The notes: a model not told the origin generated them from the letters alone. Shown: positions 26,601 to 40,200, counted from the stretch's first letter. The stretch: 64,000 bases of DNA from Casuarina equisetifolia (GCA_028551475.1 CM052355.1:14777543-14841542), one strand, 5' to 3'. A program made the numbers and translations.

Positions 26601-27887
26601 ATGTCAGCTCCCGTCTTTCATCATCCTCCATTTCCGAAATCCTCAAAGGAAATGGATCTCGAGGAGTGGGAGTACCTCCTTGACGATGGCTTCCTTGAGG
26701 AAGAGACTTTCTCGGGCAAGCATAATTCTGACCCCAAAACTGTTTTCAAAATGGATTACTTCATATGTCCATCACCGAAGTATAAGAAGATCATCGAACC
26801 ACCGGGGAATTCAAGGATCCCTAATCAACTTCTCACACTCCCAATTGATTGGGAACCAACAGGTGGATGTGGCAACGCCCAAGATGATGAGCTCCTCAAG
26901 GGAATCACTAAGGTTCCTGTTGAAATCTGCGTTCTACCAACAGCTGCTACTGCTGAAAAAAACAGAGCTCCAAATACAGGAGCTATGGAAGCCGATTCAG
27001 ATACGGTTTCCCAAGTTTTCTTCAATATGAAGGAAAATGAATTCGTCGACATGAAAATGGACTCCCCTAAGTCTGGTACTAGGGGTTTCTTGCCTCAAAT
27101 TGATGCTGGTATGTTTCAATTTGAGGGTAAAGCTGAGGCCTTGGAGGGTAAGACATCCCCAAGAATAAAAACTGACAAAGAGGGTAAAGGTGACGGCAAG
27201 AAAGAAGAGATCGCCTGGGAAGAGACTAGTGGGAGGCTAAACATCTGGAAGTGGAGCTTAACTGGGATTGGAGCTATTTGCTCTTTCGGTGTTGCAGCTG
27301 CTACAATCTGTATTATATTTTTCGGAAGCCACCAAAAAAACAAACTGCACCCACAGAACCAGAAGTTTCGGTTCCAGATCTACGCCGATGACAAGGTTAG
27401 CAAGTGTCTTGCACTTCTCCGGCGTCTCGAAGCCTCTTTAAGTTTGCTTTCTCTTTCTTCTTGTCATCAGAATACCATGCTTTCTGTATGTTTGATCCTT
27501 GCTGCATAAATTTTCTGGGATTGATGCGTCTTAGTTGATATTTTTGTTAATTAAAGATTGAATGGGATGACTGTTGAATTCTGGAAGAAAGATGCAAGCC
27601 TACCGGCTTGATGAACAGAAAATTATATGCAAGCCAACACAATTGAATTTACACATTTAACTATTCAACAGTAACATATTTCTTGGCAGATTAAAGAAAA
27701 AGGGGATGCATTGATGTACTTCCTTTCATTAGGGAACTTTGAGCTTAGCTGACTTCAATTATGATTGCAGAGAATTAAGCATGTAGTGCATCAAGCAACC
27801 AGATTGAATGAAGCAATATCAGCAGGAAGGGGAGTTCCCATGAACAGGGCTAACATAACCTTTGGGGGTTACTATGATGGTCTTTAG
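26601..27887 (+). CDS. Plant-specific single-pass membrane protein of unknown function (DUF6821-like)
   Basis: Two exons: 26601-27395 (AAG then GTTAGC) and 27771-27887 (after a GCAG acceptor), giving 303 residues from the ATG at 26601. A second in-frame ATG at 26652 (MDLEEWEYLLDDGF) may be the real start, since that acidic/aromatic block is the conserved N terminus of this family. The middle is polar and acidic. A hydrophobic segment (ISLW-like, beginning WKWSLTGIGAICSFG near DNA 27245 and ending in IIFF) is a single membrane span, and it is followed by a short basic tail whose last exon encodes HQATRLNEAISAGRGVP and ends GGYYDGL. I recognise the layout as a plant-only uncharacterised family, from memory DUF6821; the family name is less certain than the gene model. 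No catalytic motif is visible. Confidence 0.8.
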
Positions 27888-28777
27888 GGAACTTCTTCCA
27901 AGGCAATTACTCATTCCTCCGAGAAGTCAGCAATCGGATGGAATTGCAATATTAGATCTACGATATCTGCATAAGTTCGTTTGTAGATAAATTATGCGGG
28001 CTATATGTATGAATTCTGAATGCTTTTAGTATTTTTCATTCCTTGTTGTCATACATATCAACCGCATATATTTTGGTTGAAATACTATCATATAATTGTA
28101 GCATTGCGCTGTGCCTGTTGTGGTGTTTTATGTAAAATGTCCGTTTGCAGAGAAATTATTGAATTTGGAACAGCATGATTGTAAGTTCTAGTCAAATGTT
28201 TCGTTTCTGATTGATAAATAAGGGGCTCTGATGTGTAATAAGCGGACATCTTATGTGGAAAGTAACACGGATTGTTCAATTATATTAGGTTCCAGATTCC
28301 GTGCCTTATCTTATGGTTTAATCTAGCAATTGTAACGAAGATAACCTGGGGCCATACACATGAACATGATTGCGTTGAATCTGTTCATGTTTTTTTATCA
28401 ATTTATTTACCACTTAACAGCCATCTTTCTTCCTATAATGTCCCCTCCTAATGATCCTAGAATACCAAATTTCTCTCATAATGAAGGCCAATTGGCCAGC
28501 AGAGAGAGTTTCTCCCAGGATGAATCAGTAAAAGAGGTCCATCTTGGATTGCACCTAATTGCCTAGCTAATTGAATTCCTACCACGAATCCCCTTGCAGA
28601 TATTTTAGCACGCCAGAAATGAAAGTGAAGGTGACTGATTAAATCACAAATCCAAACAAATGAGATTTATTGAGTCATGACCCACCTTAGACAGTGAGTC
28701 CCCCATTGTTGATTAGAACAATCTAGGTCCAATTGTCAAGAACGGAGATCTGGCGTTCCCAATGAAATGAAGGATGT

Positions 28778-28837
28778 GATGTTCCCAATTGGATGTATGC
28801 GTTGGGTACCATTTATTTGTTCCCTATTGGGAACATC
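28778..28837. repeat. Small 12-bp inverted repeat nested with a direct repeat
   Basis: GATGTTCCCAAT (28778-28789) is matched by its exact reverse complement ATTGGGAACATC (28826-28837). A direct repeat, ATGCGTTGGGTACCAT, begins inside the loop (about 28797) and recurs just outside at about 28843. It may be the remains of a small transposon or a replication-slippage product. Confidence 0.6.
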
Positions 28838-29839
28838 ATGTGCATGCGTTGGGTACCATGCCCTGTTCTAGGATGTTGAAAGAACCAGATTCATTTCTGA
28901 AGGCACATGACCTGGAATCTGCAAAACATTCAGAATCTGTTCAGGATTGGATCTTGTTTTGATTTGTCGTACGCTTGACTAAATTGGTTTACAAGAACTT
29001 TCTGTTTGGAGTGTTTGTTCTTTTTCGCAAAACATTTTCTGCTGGGCCTACTTGGGAAGTGCTTAGGGTACCTAAATTTGTGATCCCAAATATTTCACTC
29101 CTCTTCGTTCTTGGATTGAATTAGAATCCATACAGGCACCATTTAGGTGACAGCTTTTACAAGACAGCTTTCATCTGTAAACATCTGCAGACCTGCTACC
29201 TTAATAAACTTGCTTGGCATATTCTATGAGATAGTATAGGCTTAAGAGGGCCCATGATATTGCTTAGCCGTCTCCCGTGGAGGCACCAAGGACACGCTAG
29301 AATGATTGGTACCAGCACCTATATAATTATTCGTTTTGGCTGATCATCTAAGCATTCTGTTTGAACAGGACGGTGATGTGTACACTCGATCTTCTTGTTT
29401 ATCCAAAGGCTATTCAATATTCAATTTGCATATCATATTTCTCCAGCAACATTTAGATTTCATCTCCCCAATAAGGTTGAAAGCGCAGTAAAGCCGAGCA
29501 AGCGTAACAGATAAACATGCCTTTTGATCAATTAAATGGGCCTAAAATATAAAAGCCAGAGCAGGCGTAACAGATAAACATGTATATAAATATCACAAAA
29601 TGGAGACAAAACATACCCAAATAAAAAAGACATGAAAAATTAGTAAGGAAATTTCTTTAGTCGAATGTTTTCTTTGGGCATCAGAAAAAGATTGAAAATC
29701 AATTGCATCTTTTTTGGGCATCAGAGTTATGTTTGCATGTTCAAAAAGAAAAAGAAAAAAAAAAGATTTAACTGAGCTAAATAAATAAATAAAAAATGAA
29801 TCAAAGGAAAAAGGAGCAAATTAAAGAAATGAAAAACAG

Positions 29840-30600
29840 TAGAAGGTGGTGAAAATGTCCGAGACCACCCATAGGCAAGGTACACCAGAAACTCGTTCCC
29901 AAACCCTCAAACTAGTTCGGGAGGAGACAACCCCTCTTGTTGTCAGCCTCGGTCGGGACCGAACGGTTTTGCTTTTGATGAAAACCTTCGGCTTTTGTGA
30001 GGCTACAACGTAATAATCATTCCTAAGAAAACAAGACCGTTTTTCCTCAAATCTTACAAAGTCCCCCAGGATTTCAGTCCAGGATTTCAGTTATTATTTC
30101 GATTAGGTTGAATATTGTCAAAAAGGAATATCCGAAACAATCTACGAGAAGAACAAGAGGAGCAATAGAACTACGTTCCATTCCCTCAAACCGATTCGGA
30201 TTGCTCGCTGTCCGCCCCCGTCTGAACCAAGCGGCGTCCTGTAGATAACCGCCGCCCGGTTATTCTAGAGGCAACGAAAACATGAAGAAGAAGAAGAAGA
30301 AAGATATGTCAAAGATAGCTTGGGGGACAAATGAAGCGAAAGACAAAGCAGACCAAAGAGTCCCCTCAAAAAGGCCTTTGATTTTTGTAGAACAAAGTTG
30401 ATCTCTGCCTCCTAACTAAGCCAAGACCTGAAACCGCTATTCAGGCGGCTACTCTACGAGGCATTCACTGGAAAAAGCAAAACTCAAATCACACGCACAA
30501 GCACGTTGAGAAAGGGAAAGAGAGGGAGAGAGAGGGATGACTGGAGAATTGTGGCGATGGGTCGAGGCGTCTGCGTTAGGGTTTAAGAGCTTGCGAGATT
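29840..30600 (-). other. Possible transcribed leader or non-coding RNA locus (telo-box, pyrimidine-rich)
   Basis: On the minus strand the region opens with AAACCCTAA (telo-box, near 30580), followed by a CT-rich block (CCCTCTCTCTCCCTCTCTTT type) as in leaders of plant translation-related genes. It then holds about 600 bp with GC content above its surroundings, including two loosely similar blocks of the form cgttcc..ccctcaaac..ttcgg (about 29893 and 30175). No long open frame or known RNA fold could be recognised by eye. Could be an orphan 5' exon, a non-coding RNA or a gene remnant. Confidence 0.25.
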
Positions 30601-31019
30601 TTAACTTAGGGATGCCAATCGTAATTACTAAAATACCCCTCAACGAGTTAATCAATACTGACCCTTGTCCTAACTAGAGTAGGGAAGTCAGACCAAGTAA
30701 CACCTAAAACTTACATGTTAACAGAACACATATTAAAAAGGCGGCCCTTATTAGTTAAAAAAATTATATTCATCTTAAAAATTGATTAATAAAGTGAATA
30801 AATACATATATATAGTTAGTTAAGAACATAGTCACACCTTCCCAATTATGAGATTGGATATTCACATTATCAACATTATTATACATATGACTTACAATTT
30901 ATAATAACTTGCAAGGTGAAGTTGGACAAAATGCTTTGTACTCGTCCGACAACAAAAGAAAGGAAATCTATAGTGGCTAAAGATCAGCTCTAATGTTTGG
31001 TTACTCTATATAGGAGATC

Positions 31020-31555
31020 GCTTTGTGTAAATAGAAAAACAAATCCTTCAAGAAATCGACAAATTTCTCAAGAACATTAAACCTTAGGTTCTTAGAAAAG
31101 ATAATTGAATTGCTTAAGAAAAATGTTTACAATTTCTGTCTAATTTATAGATCGGAATATGTTATACAATAAGGAAAGTGCAAAACCTAATCTAAATAAA
31201 ATGAATTTACATTTGAGAGGGTGAATTGAAGATTTAACCTAATTGAAGAGACTTTGGAAAGAATTGAAAATCTTTTCTAGAGTCGGCCTTGATTGGAAAT
31301 GTCAATGGGTGATATTTCCTTCTTAATGTGAAGACAAAGATTTGTGAATCATCGGATGAGAATGGAAAGCTTTTGGGTGCTGAAATTCCGACCAAGTTCT
31401 TGTAGAGGCGATCAGTGTGTTTGGTGAGGCAAACGGTGCTTAAGGCTTGCGATGAGAAGGGCTAACATGGTGGGAGTTGGTGAGTGGTCTTGCCATGTCA
31501 TTTAATGAGGCTGACGTGGACATGGTGAGGTGGACTACTGACATGGCATTTAATA
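31020..31555 (-). mobile_element. Candidate 3' LTR of the decayed copia element (limits unclear)
   Basis: Sequence beyond the polypurine tract (C7 on the plus strand, 31556-31562) should be the 3' LTR. On the minus strand it would open TATTAAATGCC, where TG is the canonical start. The outer end is not recognisable and no matching 5' LTR was found by eye, so the extent is a guess. Confidence 0.3.
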
Positions 31556-34500
31556 CCCCCCCGCAAGCAAACAGGTCATAGCAAACTGTGAACTTGTTTT
31601 GAAGAACTTCGAAGCGTGTGGAGGAGAGGCCTTTGGTGAAGATGTTCGTTGTCTGATCAACGGAAGAGATAAAATGTATATGAAGCTATTGATTCTTGAT
31701 ATGCTCACGGATGAAGTGAAAATCAATCTTGACATGTTTGGTGTAAGCATGGAAGATCGGATTAGTAAAGAGGTACAAAGCAGATAAATTGTCACACCAA
31801 AATGTTGGTGGAGATGATAATGGTAGATGAAGATCTCAAAGTAGAGTTTTAATCCACATAAGTTTGGCAACAATATCTTCAAGACTTTTAAATTTAGCCT
31901 CAATGCTTGAGCGAGCTATTGTTTTTTGTTTTCTAGAACACCAAGAGTTAAGGTTAGAACCAAGAAAGATACAAAATCTACTCATGGATTTGCGATCATC
32001 ACAATCACTAGTCCAGCTCGCATCAAAGTATGCATAGAGTTGAGTAGAGGGTGATTGTGTAATGTGAAGTCCATAACGAATTGTATTAGTAAGAAATCAA
32101 AAAATTCGTTTAACAAATGTCTAATGAGTGGTAGTAGGTGCATGCTTGTATTGGTAGGCCGTATTAACAACATAGGCAATATCTAGATGAATAAGAGTGA
32201 GATATTGGAGAGTACCGACAATGCTACGATAATGTGTGGGATCATAGAGGGGTTTGCCATCAGTTATATAGGGAGGGTGCCTTGTTGGACATGGTGTAAA
32301 GACTCCATGCGCAAAGTCCATATTGGCCCAATTAAGTATATCTTGGGCAAATTTAGCTTGATGAAGTATTAATCCATGTGGGGTGGTAAAAGCTTTAATG
32401 CCAAGGAAAAAATGAAGATTATCAAGATCTTTGATGTCAAACTCTCGTTGTAATTGATTTATAATTTGAGTGAGAGGAGCATTAGGAGTGCCTATAAAAA
32501 TGTTGTCATCGACATAAACAAGTAGAAAGGCACTATATTGAGGGGTATAAAGTGTGAATAAGGAGTGGCCTACCTTGGAAATAGAAAAACCAATTTTAAG
32601 TAAGAATTGGCTTAAGCGATGATTCCATGCTCAAAGGGCTTGCTTCAACCTATATAAGGAATGACATGGGTAACAGATAGAAGTAGGTTGTTGGGGATCA
32701 ACAAAACCAAGAGCTTGAGTCATAAACACTGTTTCCTCAATATGACTATGTAAAAAGGCATTTTTGACGTCAAGTTGCCTAATTGTCCAACCTTTTGAGT
32801 AAGCAAGAGAGAGTAAGGTGCAAATGGTAACATGCTTGGCCACAGGACTGAAAGTTTCATTATAGTTAATGCTAGGATGTTGGTAAAAACCTTTGGCAAC
32901 AAGATGTGCCTTATAATGTTCAAGCATACCATTGGAATGCAATTTCACTTTGTATACCTATTTGCACCCTATAGGTGTGATAATGGGGGAAGGGGGAAGA
33001 GGTCCCATGTTTGGTTTCTGATGAGGGTTATTTATTCTTCAACCATGGCTTTGTGCCATTCTGGGGAGGAGTTGGCCTTAGTAAAACATAAGGGTTTTGT
33101 GTAGGGATGTTTACTTGTAGTTAAAGCATATGTATGTTGGTGAGTAACAATGCACTTAGCAATTGTGCCACCTTTGAGGCAAGTGGTTATAGAGTGAATA
33201 GTTAGAGGCAATAAGGATGGTTGAGAAAACTCAAGAGAAGGAGCTCCCAATTGTGGGGCGGGAGATGGAGGTCTAAATGTTGTTGTGGAATTAGTCACAT
33301 TGGGCAAAGACCTTAATGGTGTAGTGGGAAAAGCCCGCGACAGACAAGAGAATTGAAGAGGAATATAATTATGTTGTGGTGAAGTAGGTGACGTAGACAA
33401 TGTTTGAAAAGGAAATTGTGTCTTGTCAAAAATAGCATCCGCAACAATAAAGAATCGTTTTGTTTGAGGACAATAGCAACGATAACCTTTGTACCCTAGG
33501 GGATATCCGAGGAAAATACAGGGGCGAGAATGAGGTTTAAGTTTATGCTTAGCATAAGGCTGAATATATGGATAAGTAAGATATCCAAAGACACGAAGAT
33601 GGGAGATAAATGGTTTATTACCAAAAAAATAAGTCACATGGTGTCTTATTATCAAGAACAGGAATAGGTAGCCTATTAATTATATGGACCACAATCTCAA
33701 AGGCATAATCCTAGTAATGTAATGGAATGGGCATGATTGAGTAAGACATGCGGTGGTGAATCCCTAATTGTGATAGTTTAGTGGTTTATTTAGTAGAGGT
33801 GAATTCGGCAACACTGTCACATTGAATGGATTTGATTTTGAGATTGCACTGATTTTCAACAAAAATTCAAAATTGTTCAAATATAGAGAAACTGAGTGCA
33901 AGATTGGAAAGTATAAATCCAAGTGAATTTCAAAAAATCATCAATAAAGGCAATGTAATATTTGTTGCCTCAAGTGGATAAAATTAGGACAAGTCCCTAG
34001 ATATCAAAATGCATAAGATCAATTGGTCCCTGAGATGTATTCTTTATGGGAGGATGAGCATGTTTTGTGCTTTTGCTAAGTCGACAAGCATTGCAAGATT
34101 GAAGAAAATGACCTTCAATATTTATTTTATTATTTTGGAGCACTTTCGATTCAATAGAAAAAGAAGTATGTCTTAGATGTTGATACCATTTTTTAGGCAT
34201 ATTACAATTTAATAATAGTGCGAAGGGTTTGTGTACCAATTTATTCAATTGAAGACAATAAAGACCTTGATTAAGCAAATCGTGAAGTAGTGTCTGACCC
34301 GTAAAGAGATACTACACAACACAAAAATTGGGATAAAATATGAATTTGTAATTATTGTCTCGTGTGAATTGAGAAATAGATAATAAATTTTTAAAAATAT
34401 TTTGAACAACTAAAACATTAGAGAGATTTAAATTATGAGGGTTAGATAGGTTATCTGTGTGGATGATGGGGAGGCCCACTCCATCACCAACAATTACTTG

Positions 34501-35680
34501 GATATCTCCCTAGTACAAAATTAGCCCATAGGATCGGGTGTAACATGGTTTGTTGCACCCGAATCCGGGTACCAATCCACAGAGGCCTGGTCTGACAAGG
34601 GCCCATCCAAGTAGAAACTGGGCAGGTTGGACTGGGCAAGACTGTTGGCTTGCGGGCCGTGAGCAGCAGGCTAGGCTGAGGGATTATAGCGAGCCCAACA
34701 GGTGGTGGCCTAGTGGGCCGTTCGACGGCAGATCTAGCAGCGCGGAGCACGGCGCCTATTTCCGCCATCATGAGTGAATCGACCTCCAATAGGAGGGGGA
34801 AACGCCTGCTGGTCAGATGAGGATGTTGTCCGATGATGAAGTTGGGGCCGGTTAGGGGTTGGGACCCCCATCCAAAGGCAAGGAGGGTGTTGGGCCGTGG
34901 AGAATGCGGAGGTGGTGGTGCGGGATTGCTCAGCCAGTTCAAGCTGAGCCTCCTAGGTGAGGGGAAGACCACAGAGGTCTTCTCGTGTGAGCTGGCAGTA
35001 TGGGTGTGCACGGAGATCGTGGTGGCCAAGGGAGCATAGGGAGCACTGAGACCACGGAAGAGATGGGTGAGGTATTTGTTGTCTGAAATCACCTCACCCA
35101 CACCACCGAGTTCATCCACCAGGGAGTTGATCTCCTAGAGGAAATCTGAGATTGTCCTATGGCCTTTGGTGATAGCCTGGAGGTGGAGACGAAGGCTGGA
35201 GGCACGGGCGGAGCTCTATGCAGCGAACTCTGCCACAAGGGCACGCCAAACATTAGTCGACGTTTCCTGCTTAGTGAGTTTACCGACAAGGGCATCGGAG
35301 CAGGTGTTCAAGAGCATCCCAAGAGCAATTTGATCCCGCTTCTACCACTCCAAATAATTCGGATTGGTTACCGGAAGTAGGGAGCCATCAGCGTCAGTGG
35401 TGGTGACCAACTTATCCGGATAGGGAAGGGACCCATTAACAATTGGCAGCAGTTCTGTCGCATAGAGATAGGGCAAAATCCTGGCTTTCCACACTAGGTA
35501 ATTTGGCCCTTCAAGACGCACGGTGGATGTCGGAATGGAGATATGGCCGGCGGAAACAGGGGTAGTGGTTTGGGTCGGAGGGAAATCGTCATGATTTGGG
35601 GCCATTTGAGCGAAAAAAGAAAAGATCGATTGAGGGCGGTGGCCAAAAAAAGGCTCTGGATACCATATCATGCCGATTTA
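31556..35680 (-). mobile_element. Ty1/copia retrotransposon, decayed internal region
   Basis: Copia-order coding remnants run on the minus strand. From high to low coordinate: a primer-binding-site-like stretch near 35655-35670 (TGGTATCCAGAGCC, close to the initiator-Met type); gag (about 34484-35671, including TVRLEGPNYLVWKARIL), broken by stops and a frameshift; the pre-integrase zinc finger (33997-34278, with WYQHLRHTSF and CNACRLSK); the end of integrase (33032-33655, HLRVFGYLTYPYIQ, FLGYPLGYKGYRCY); reverse transcriptase (about 32470-32948, with YVDD); and RNase H remnants down to about 31600. Many stops and shifts interrupt every domain, so the element is dead. It lies between the unknown membrane-protein gene and the NLR cluster, just outside the duplicated NLR unit. 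A matching 5' LTR could not be seen. Confidence 0.85.
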
Positions 35681-37294
35681 TTTAATAGTGTATAAATAAG
35701 CTTTTATGATCTCTACTTTTCTTCAAGAAGACAGTAGTTACTTTTTTATACCGATGATGATGCATTTAAGGACACCGAATAATATTGCTTGGCATCGCTA
35801 ATTCCATGTAAGCATATAAATTCAATTCCATATAGACCAGACAGCTGACCTTCACTCCGGCCGGGAGATTATCTACTGAATAGGGAGGTACTCCACCCTT
35901 GCAGAGGATAGCAGCAGAGATGCGTAATAGTAACTAAGAACATGATCAATGTTTTCTATGATCAATAACAGCATAGATATAACCAACCAAAAGATTAAGT
36001 TTCAATTACGAAGCACACAATCGTATCTTACAAGAACAACCAAAAGTACTCACGTTATACACATCTTTCACCAAACATCCGCGCAAGCTTGTACACAATC
36101 AAGTCCACCGGTTCCACAATTCTTGCCGTCCATGCCAAAGTAGAAGAATCTCTAGAAATAGCTAATTAAAACACAGGTCCGTAATGAAAGAAAACATAAT
36201 TGGTTTCACGGGCAAATTCCTATTGTCATGGAGGTACAAGGAATTGAAAAATGAAGCTGGACTTTTAAAAACCTCTATCCAACTACGGAATCTTCACACA
36301 AATTCATCCTTGCCATGTATAGCTTGATCTTTGAACTCCACACTTGCTTGCTAGATTTGTTGTCTCAGGCAATCAAGAGCGGCACAATCCAGATCCAAAT
36401 TCTCACACTTGAAGGTTGAAACAGCAACTCAGCAAAGGATTTCTTTTGAGCGCACACAGCCGAGTCCCCACTCCACCCCAACAAATTGCTAGTCATTAAT
36501 TATCCAGATGCTGAATGCAACAAAATTGGTAGTTGTTATTGCTCAGAGAAGTTAGCGGGTCATGCAAAGAAAAAATACACAACGAAACCAAAACAAAAAA
36601 AGAAAAATCAAAGACTTATATGATTTTCCTACATTTACTAAACAATAGTTCATCAAAAAAGCTGTCAAACAATTCACAGAATGACATAAACACACAGGAT
36701 TTTTCAAAATCTCATGTTGATAGACAACATGCAAATCACCATTTTACCTGTCACTCCTAATTTTGTATTCACAGTTAACAGTTACCATAAACATCGGGCT
36801 TGAAACTAATGAAAGTCAGGAAGATTAATGAGATAATAGCAGTGGCAGTAACCAAGGAGCCGAAGATTGCATCTTAATGCTTGAACACATACAAGAAGCA
36901 TCAATAAAACATAATGCATGTGATAGCAAGCACTTCAGAGTTCAACCTGTTACGATGAACAACGTTCACAATCATTATTTTCCAGGACCCAGTTGTCGTT
37001 TCAACTACCGAAATTTTGCAAAAACGCTTAAAATGGCCAGAATTCATCAAGGGTTTGGCTTAAAATGGCTTAAATTTTTTTCTATTTGGATAGCTTCAAA
37101 TAGAAAAAACAAAAAATAGCAGCTGCGAAAGGATGGCAGAATACAGTTTGCTGGGTAACAAAGACGCAATGAAACCACAGAAAACCTGAAGTCACACCAA
37201 GGCAATATGTCAATGAATCCAATAATGGGTGTCTACAAATTGCCAAGTACCTGAAAGCTGCAGAGCTGCCAGTTCGACCTCAATATTCTTCAAT
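35681..37294. other. 3' flank of NLR-A
   Basis: No gene. From about 35940 the sequence is the left copy of the direct segmental duplication; the right copy lies at 42.48-43.83 kb. A GTACTTGG donor-like site about 45 bp after the NLR-A stop, shared with NLR-B, suggests a 3' UTR intron. Confidence 0.6.
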
Positions 37295-40200
37295 TTAGAA
37301 ATCCTCAATTGATGCATATGGAAGAAGTCGAAACCTTTCTAACTCGTTGAGCTTCCTGCATTCCTTGACTTTAATCGATTGCATGGATGGAAATATGTCC
37401 TTCAAATCGCTCCTCTCAGGCACTCCAATGCTTATTAACTGGGGCAGTTCCAGAAGATGCAGTTTCTCTAACTCCATCAATTTGGGATCTCTTATCTTTT
37501 CAGAAAATAGTCTCTTCAAATTATCACAAAATTTGATTTGGAGGGTCTTTAGTGGTGGGAGTTCGGACGAACCAAAGACAACCTCGAGGACTGGGCAACA
37601 GTCTAGATATAGCTCTGTGAGCTTGTTGAAGCTTTGGCTTTGCGCATTCTCATGGAAGACCCATTTCAACTTAAGAAGGTTTGATGCCCACAGAGTCTCT
37701 AGATTCTCAACCATTATGACTTTCGGCTCTTCTCCGTCAGCGGTAGTCTTCTTTTCGGCTACTAATTTATCTTCTTTGCCACCTACAATCTTCTTTTCTG
37801 CATCTTCTGTCTCATCTCTGCCAAAAATGGTCTTCATTTCGGCGCACATCTCCAGTATACACCTTTTCATTGCCAAACCTTCCCCCTTTTCCCTCGGACC
37901 AGCCTCCCCCCCCTCCGTCGAACCAGCCTCCTTCCTCTCCGTCAAACTAGCAGTTACGTCTGAAAAGAATTTGATTAACTTATTGTCCACAAAAGAAATA
38001 AGCTCAGCTTTTCTGAAGGCCCCCTCGATATCAGCAGGAAGAATCTCCGCTCCAACAATTTCCAAAACCCGACCTTTCTCGTCTGGAAAACGGAAAGTAT
38101 CAGAGAAGTACAGTCTTCGGGAGGTAGGGTCAGCTCTGTGGAAATAGAAATCTCCAGCTATGCGTTGTCCCTTGCCAGGGCAAACAAAGAAGTGAAAGTT
38201 ATTGAAGCACTCGTCGTCTAATTCAGGATGGCGTTCCAGAATTTGAGAAAGCTCCTCACGACTCAGCGACATGCAAGGCCTCCTTTCACTGCACTTATAG
38301 ATGCCGCTTTCAACCCAGTTTAGCTCCTCTGGTATGGGCTTTATACTTTCCCAGTCAAAACTTGCAGGATCCGTAAAGTGTGGCAAATCAAGGTGCTTTA
38401 GACTAGTCAACTTTGAAATCTCAGGAGGAACTTGTCTAATGCTGGTGCCGAACAAGTCAAGAACCTCCAAAAGTGTCAGCGACTCCAGATGACGCAGTTC
38501 TACTAACTTAGAACAGCCTCTTAACTTAAGCTCTCGCAGACTGCTAAGACCTGTAAGTGATGATGGTAGAGAAGGAATGCCTGTTTCCGAGAGATCCAAA
38601 ACCTCAAGCCTCGTTAAAGCTTCCAAATTTGGCTCTTTTTCGAGTAAACAACCTCTAACGGAAAGCTCAGTTAGGTTGGTGAGCTGGTGCAGGAAAGGTA
38701 ACTCGAGACCTGTTTTTGATAAGTCGAGACGCCGAAGGCCACTCATATCGTTCAAGTATCCAGCCTTGGCTCCTTTCAAAATCGTTACACCAGATAAATC
38801 GAGCTCCTCAAGTCTGGACAGAGATTCCAGATTGGACAGAGATTCCCGAGATGGAGTTTCTTTTAGGCTGCGGCAGTTTTTCAGTAACAGCTGACGGAGG
38901 TTTTCAAGCTTGGAAAGGGATTCAAGTCTCTCAATTTTAGTCTCAGAGAGGTTGAGGCACCGAAGGCGGGGCATGTCCCCAAAAGATTCAGCTCCTATTT
39001 CTTCCAAGTCATGACAATCAGAAAGATTAAGAACTTCAAGGTTTTTGAGTTCGGAAAGTGAAGCTAGCTTAATGATTTTGGTGTCGGAAAGATCAAGCTG
39101 CTCGAGCGCAATAAAGCTCTTAAAATTGAAAGGTAGAATACTGATTGTGGTCTTGGATAGATCAAGGACCCTGAGGTTTTTCTTTTCAGACCGGGATTCA
39201 TCTGGGATTTCCTCTAGATAACCAGAATTCGAAAGACCAAGAATTTGGAGGTTAGACAATGCACCTAGCTTGGATGATCTAGGTAAGGTTTCACAGCTTT
39301 CTAACTCGAGTCGCCCAAGTTTTCCAAGAGAGGCGAGAATTGGCACGCGTTCAAGCTTGGTTTTGGTAATCTTAAGCATTTCGAGTTTCTCGAGTGATAC
39401 CAACGCTTTGTTTTCGAATCTTCCCAATTGGCAAGCACCAGAGAGATCAATTACCTCCAGGTCTTTAAGTTGGCTGAGTCTTGGGATCCTAGTCAAGCAA
39501 GAGCACCCCCTGAGAATGAGCAAACGAAGTTTCTTCAGTTGGGAGATAGAAGGTAACGATTCAATCTGGACTCCAGAGAGGTGGAGGCTTCTAAGTTCAG
39601 TCAATTTCTCAAAGAACTTATCATCCATTTTCTTCAAGGACGTAGCGCCAGATATCTCCAGAACTTCTAATGATTTGAGTTCTCCGACGTCATCAACGTT
39701 CTTCAACTTATCACATCCTCTCAGAACAAGCAGACGAAGGTTTTCCATTTGAGAGAAGGCTGAGGGCAGTGATTCCATTGTAGGATTAAAAAGCACGAGC
39801 ACTTTGAGTCCCTTCAGAGGGTTGGGGTTTTCCTTAGGTAAATAGGAGAACAGATTAATAACTTCCTTGGGGAGAGGGGCTCCCTCGGTTAATAGCGTGG
39901 ATACTTCTTCCCAAGGTTTTACATCCCATGGTGTTCTTATCATACGTCCCGCCTGCGTGATTCCCCCGAAAAGTTGCCACTCCCCACGGTCATAGGCACG
40001 CGCCAATCCCAGATTCGACGTCCCTCCATACCCATTTCGGCGATAATCAGGGACTTTACGTGCTGAATCTTCCATGACAACAATGTTATCACCTTGCATT
40101 TTAAGTATATGACGATCTACAAGCTCCATGAAAACACGATATCCCACTTTATAAGCCTCTTCAACACCGCCGATGATACTAATGCATCCTTCCAATATCC

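Larger units (their letters stand above)
27888..31000. other. Intergenic region left of the first copia element
   Basis: The 3' UTR of the unknown membrane-protein gene, then about 3 kb with no protein-coding gene supported. It includes a small inverted repeat (28778-28837) and a minus-strand stretch near 29.8-30.6 kb that looks like a transcribed leader (see separate entry). Confidence 0.5.

Noticed and set aside
37347..38147. Plus-strand open frame (266 codons) opposite NLR-A
   Set aside because: Antisense shadow of the LRR and post-LRR coding region.
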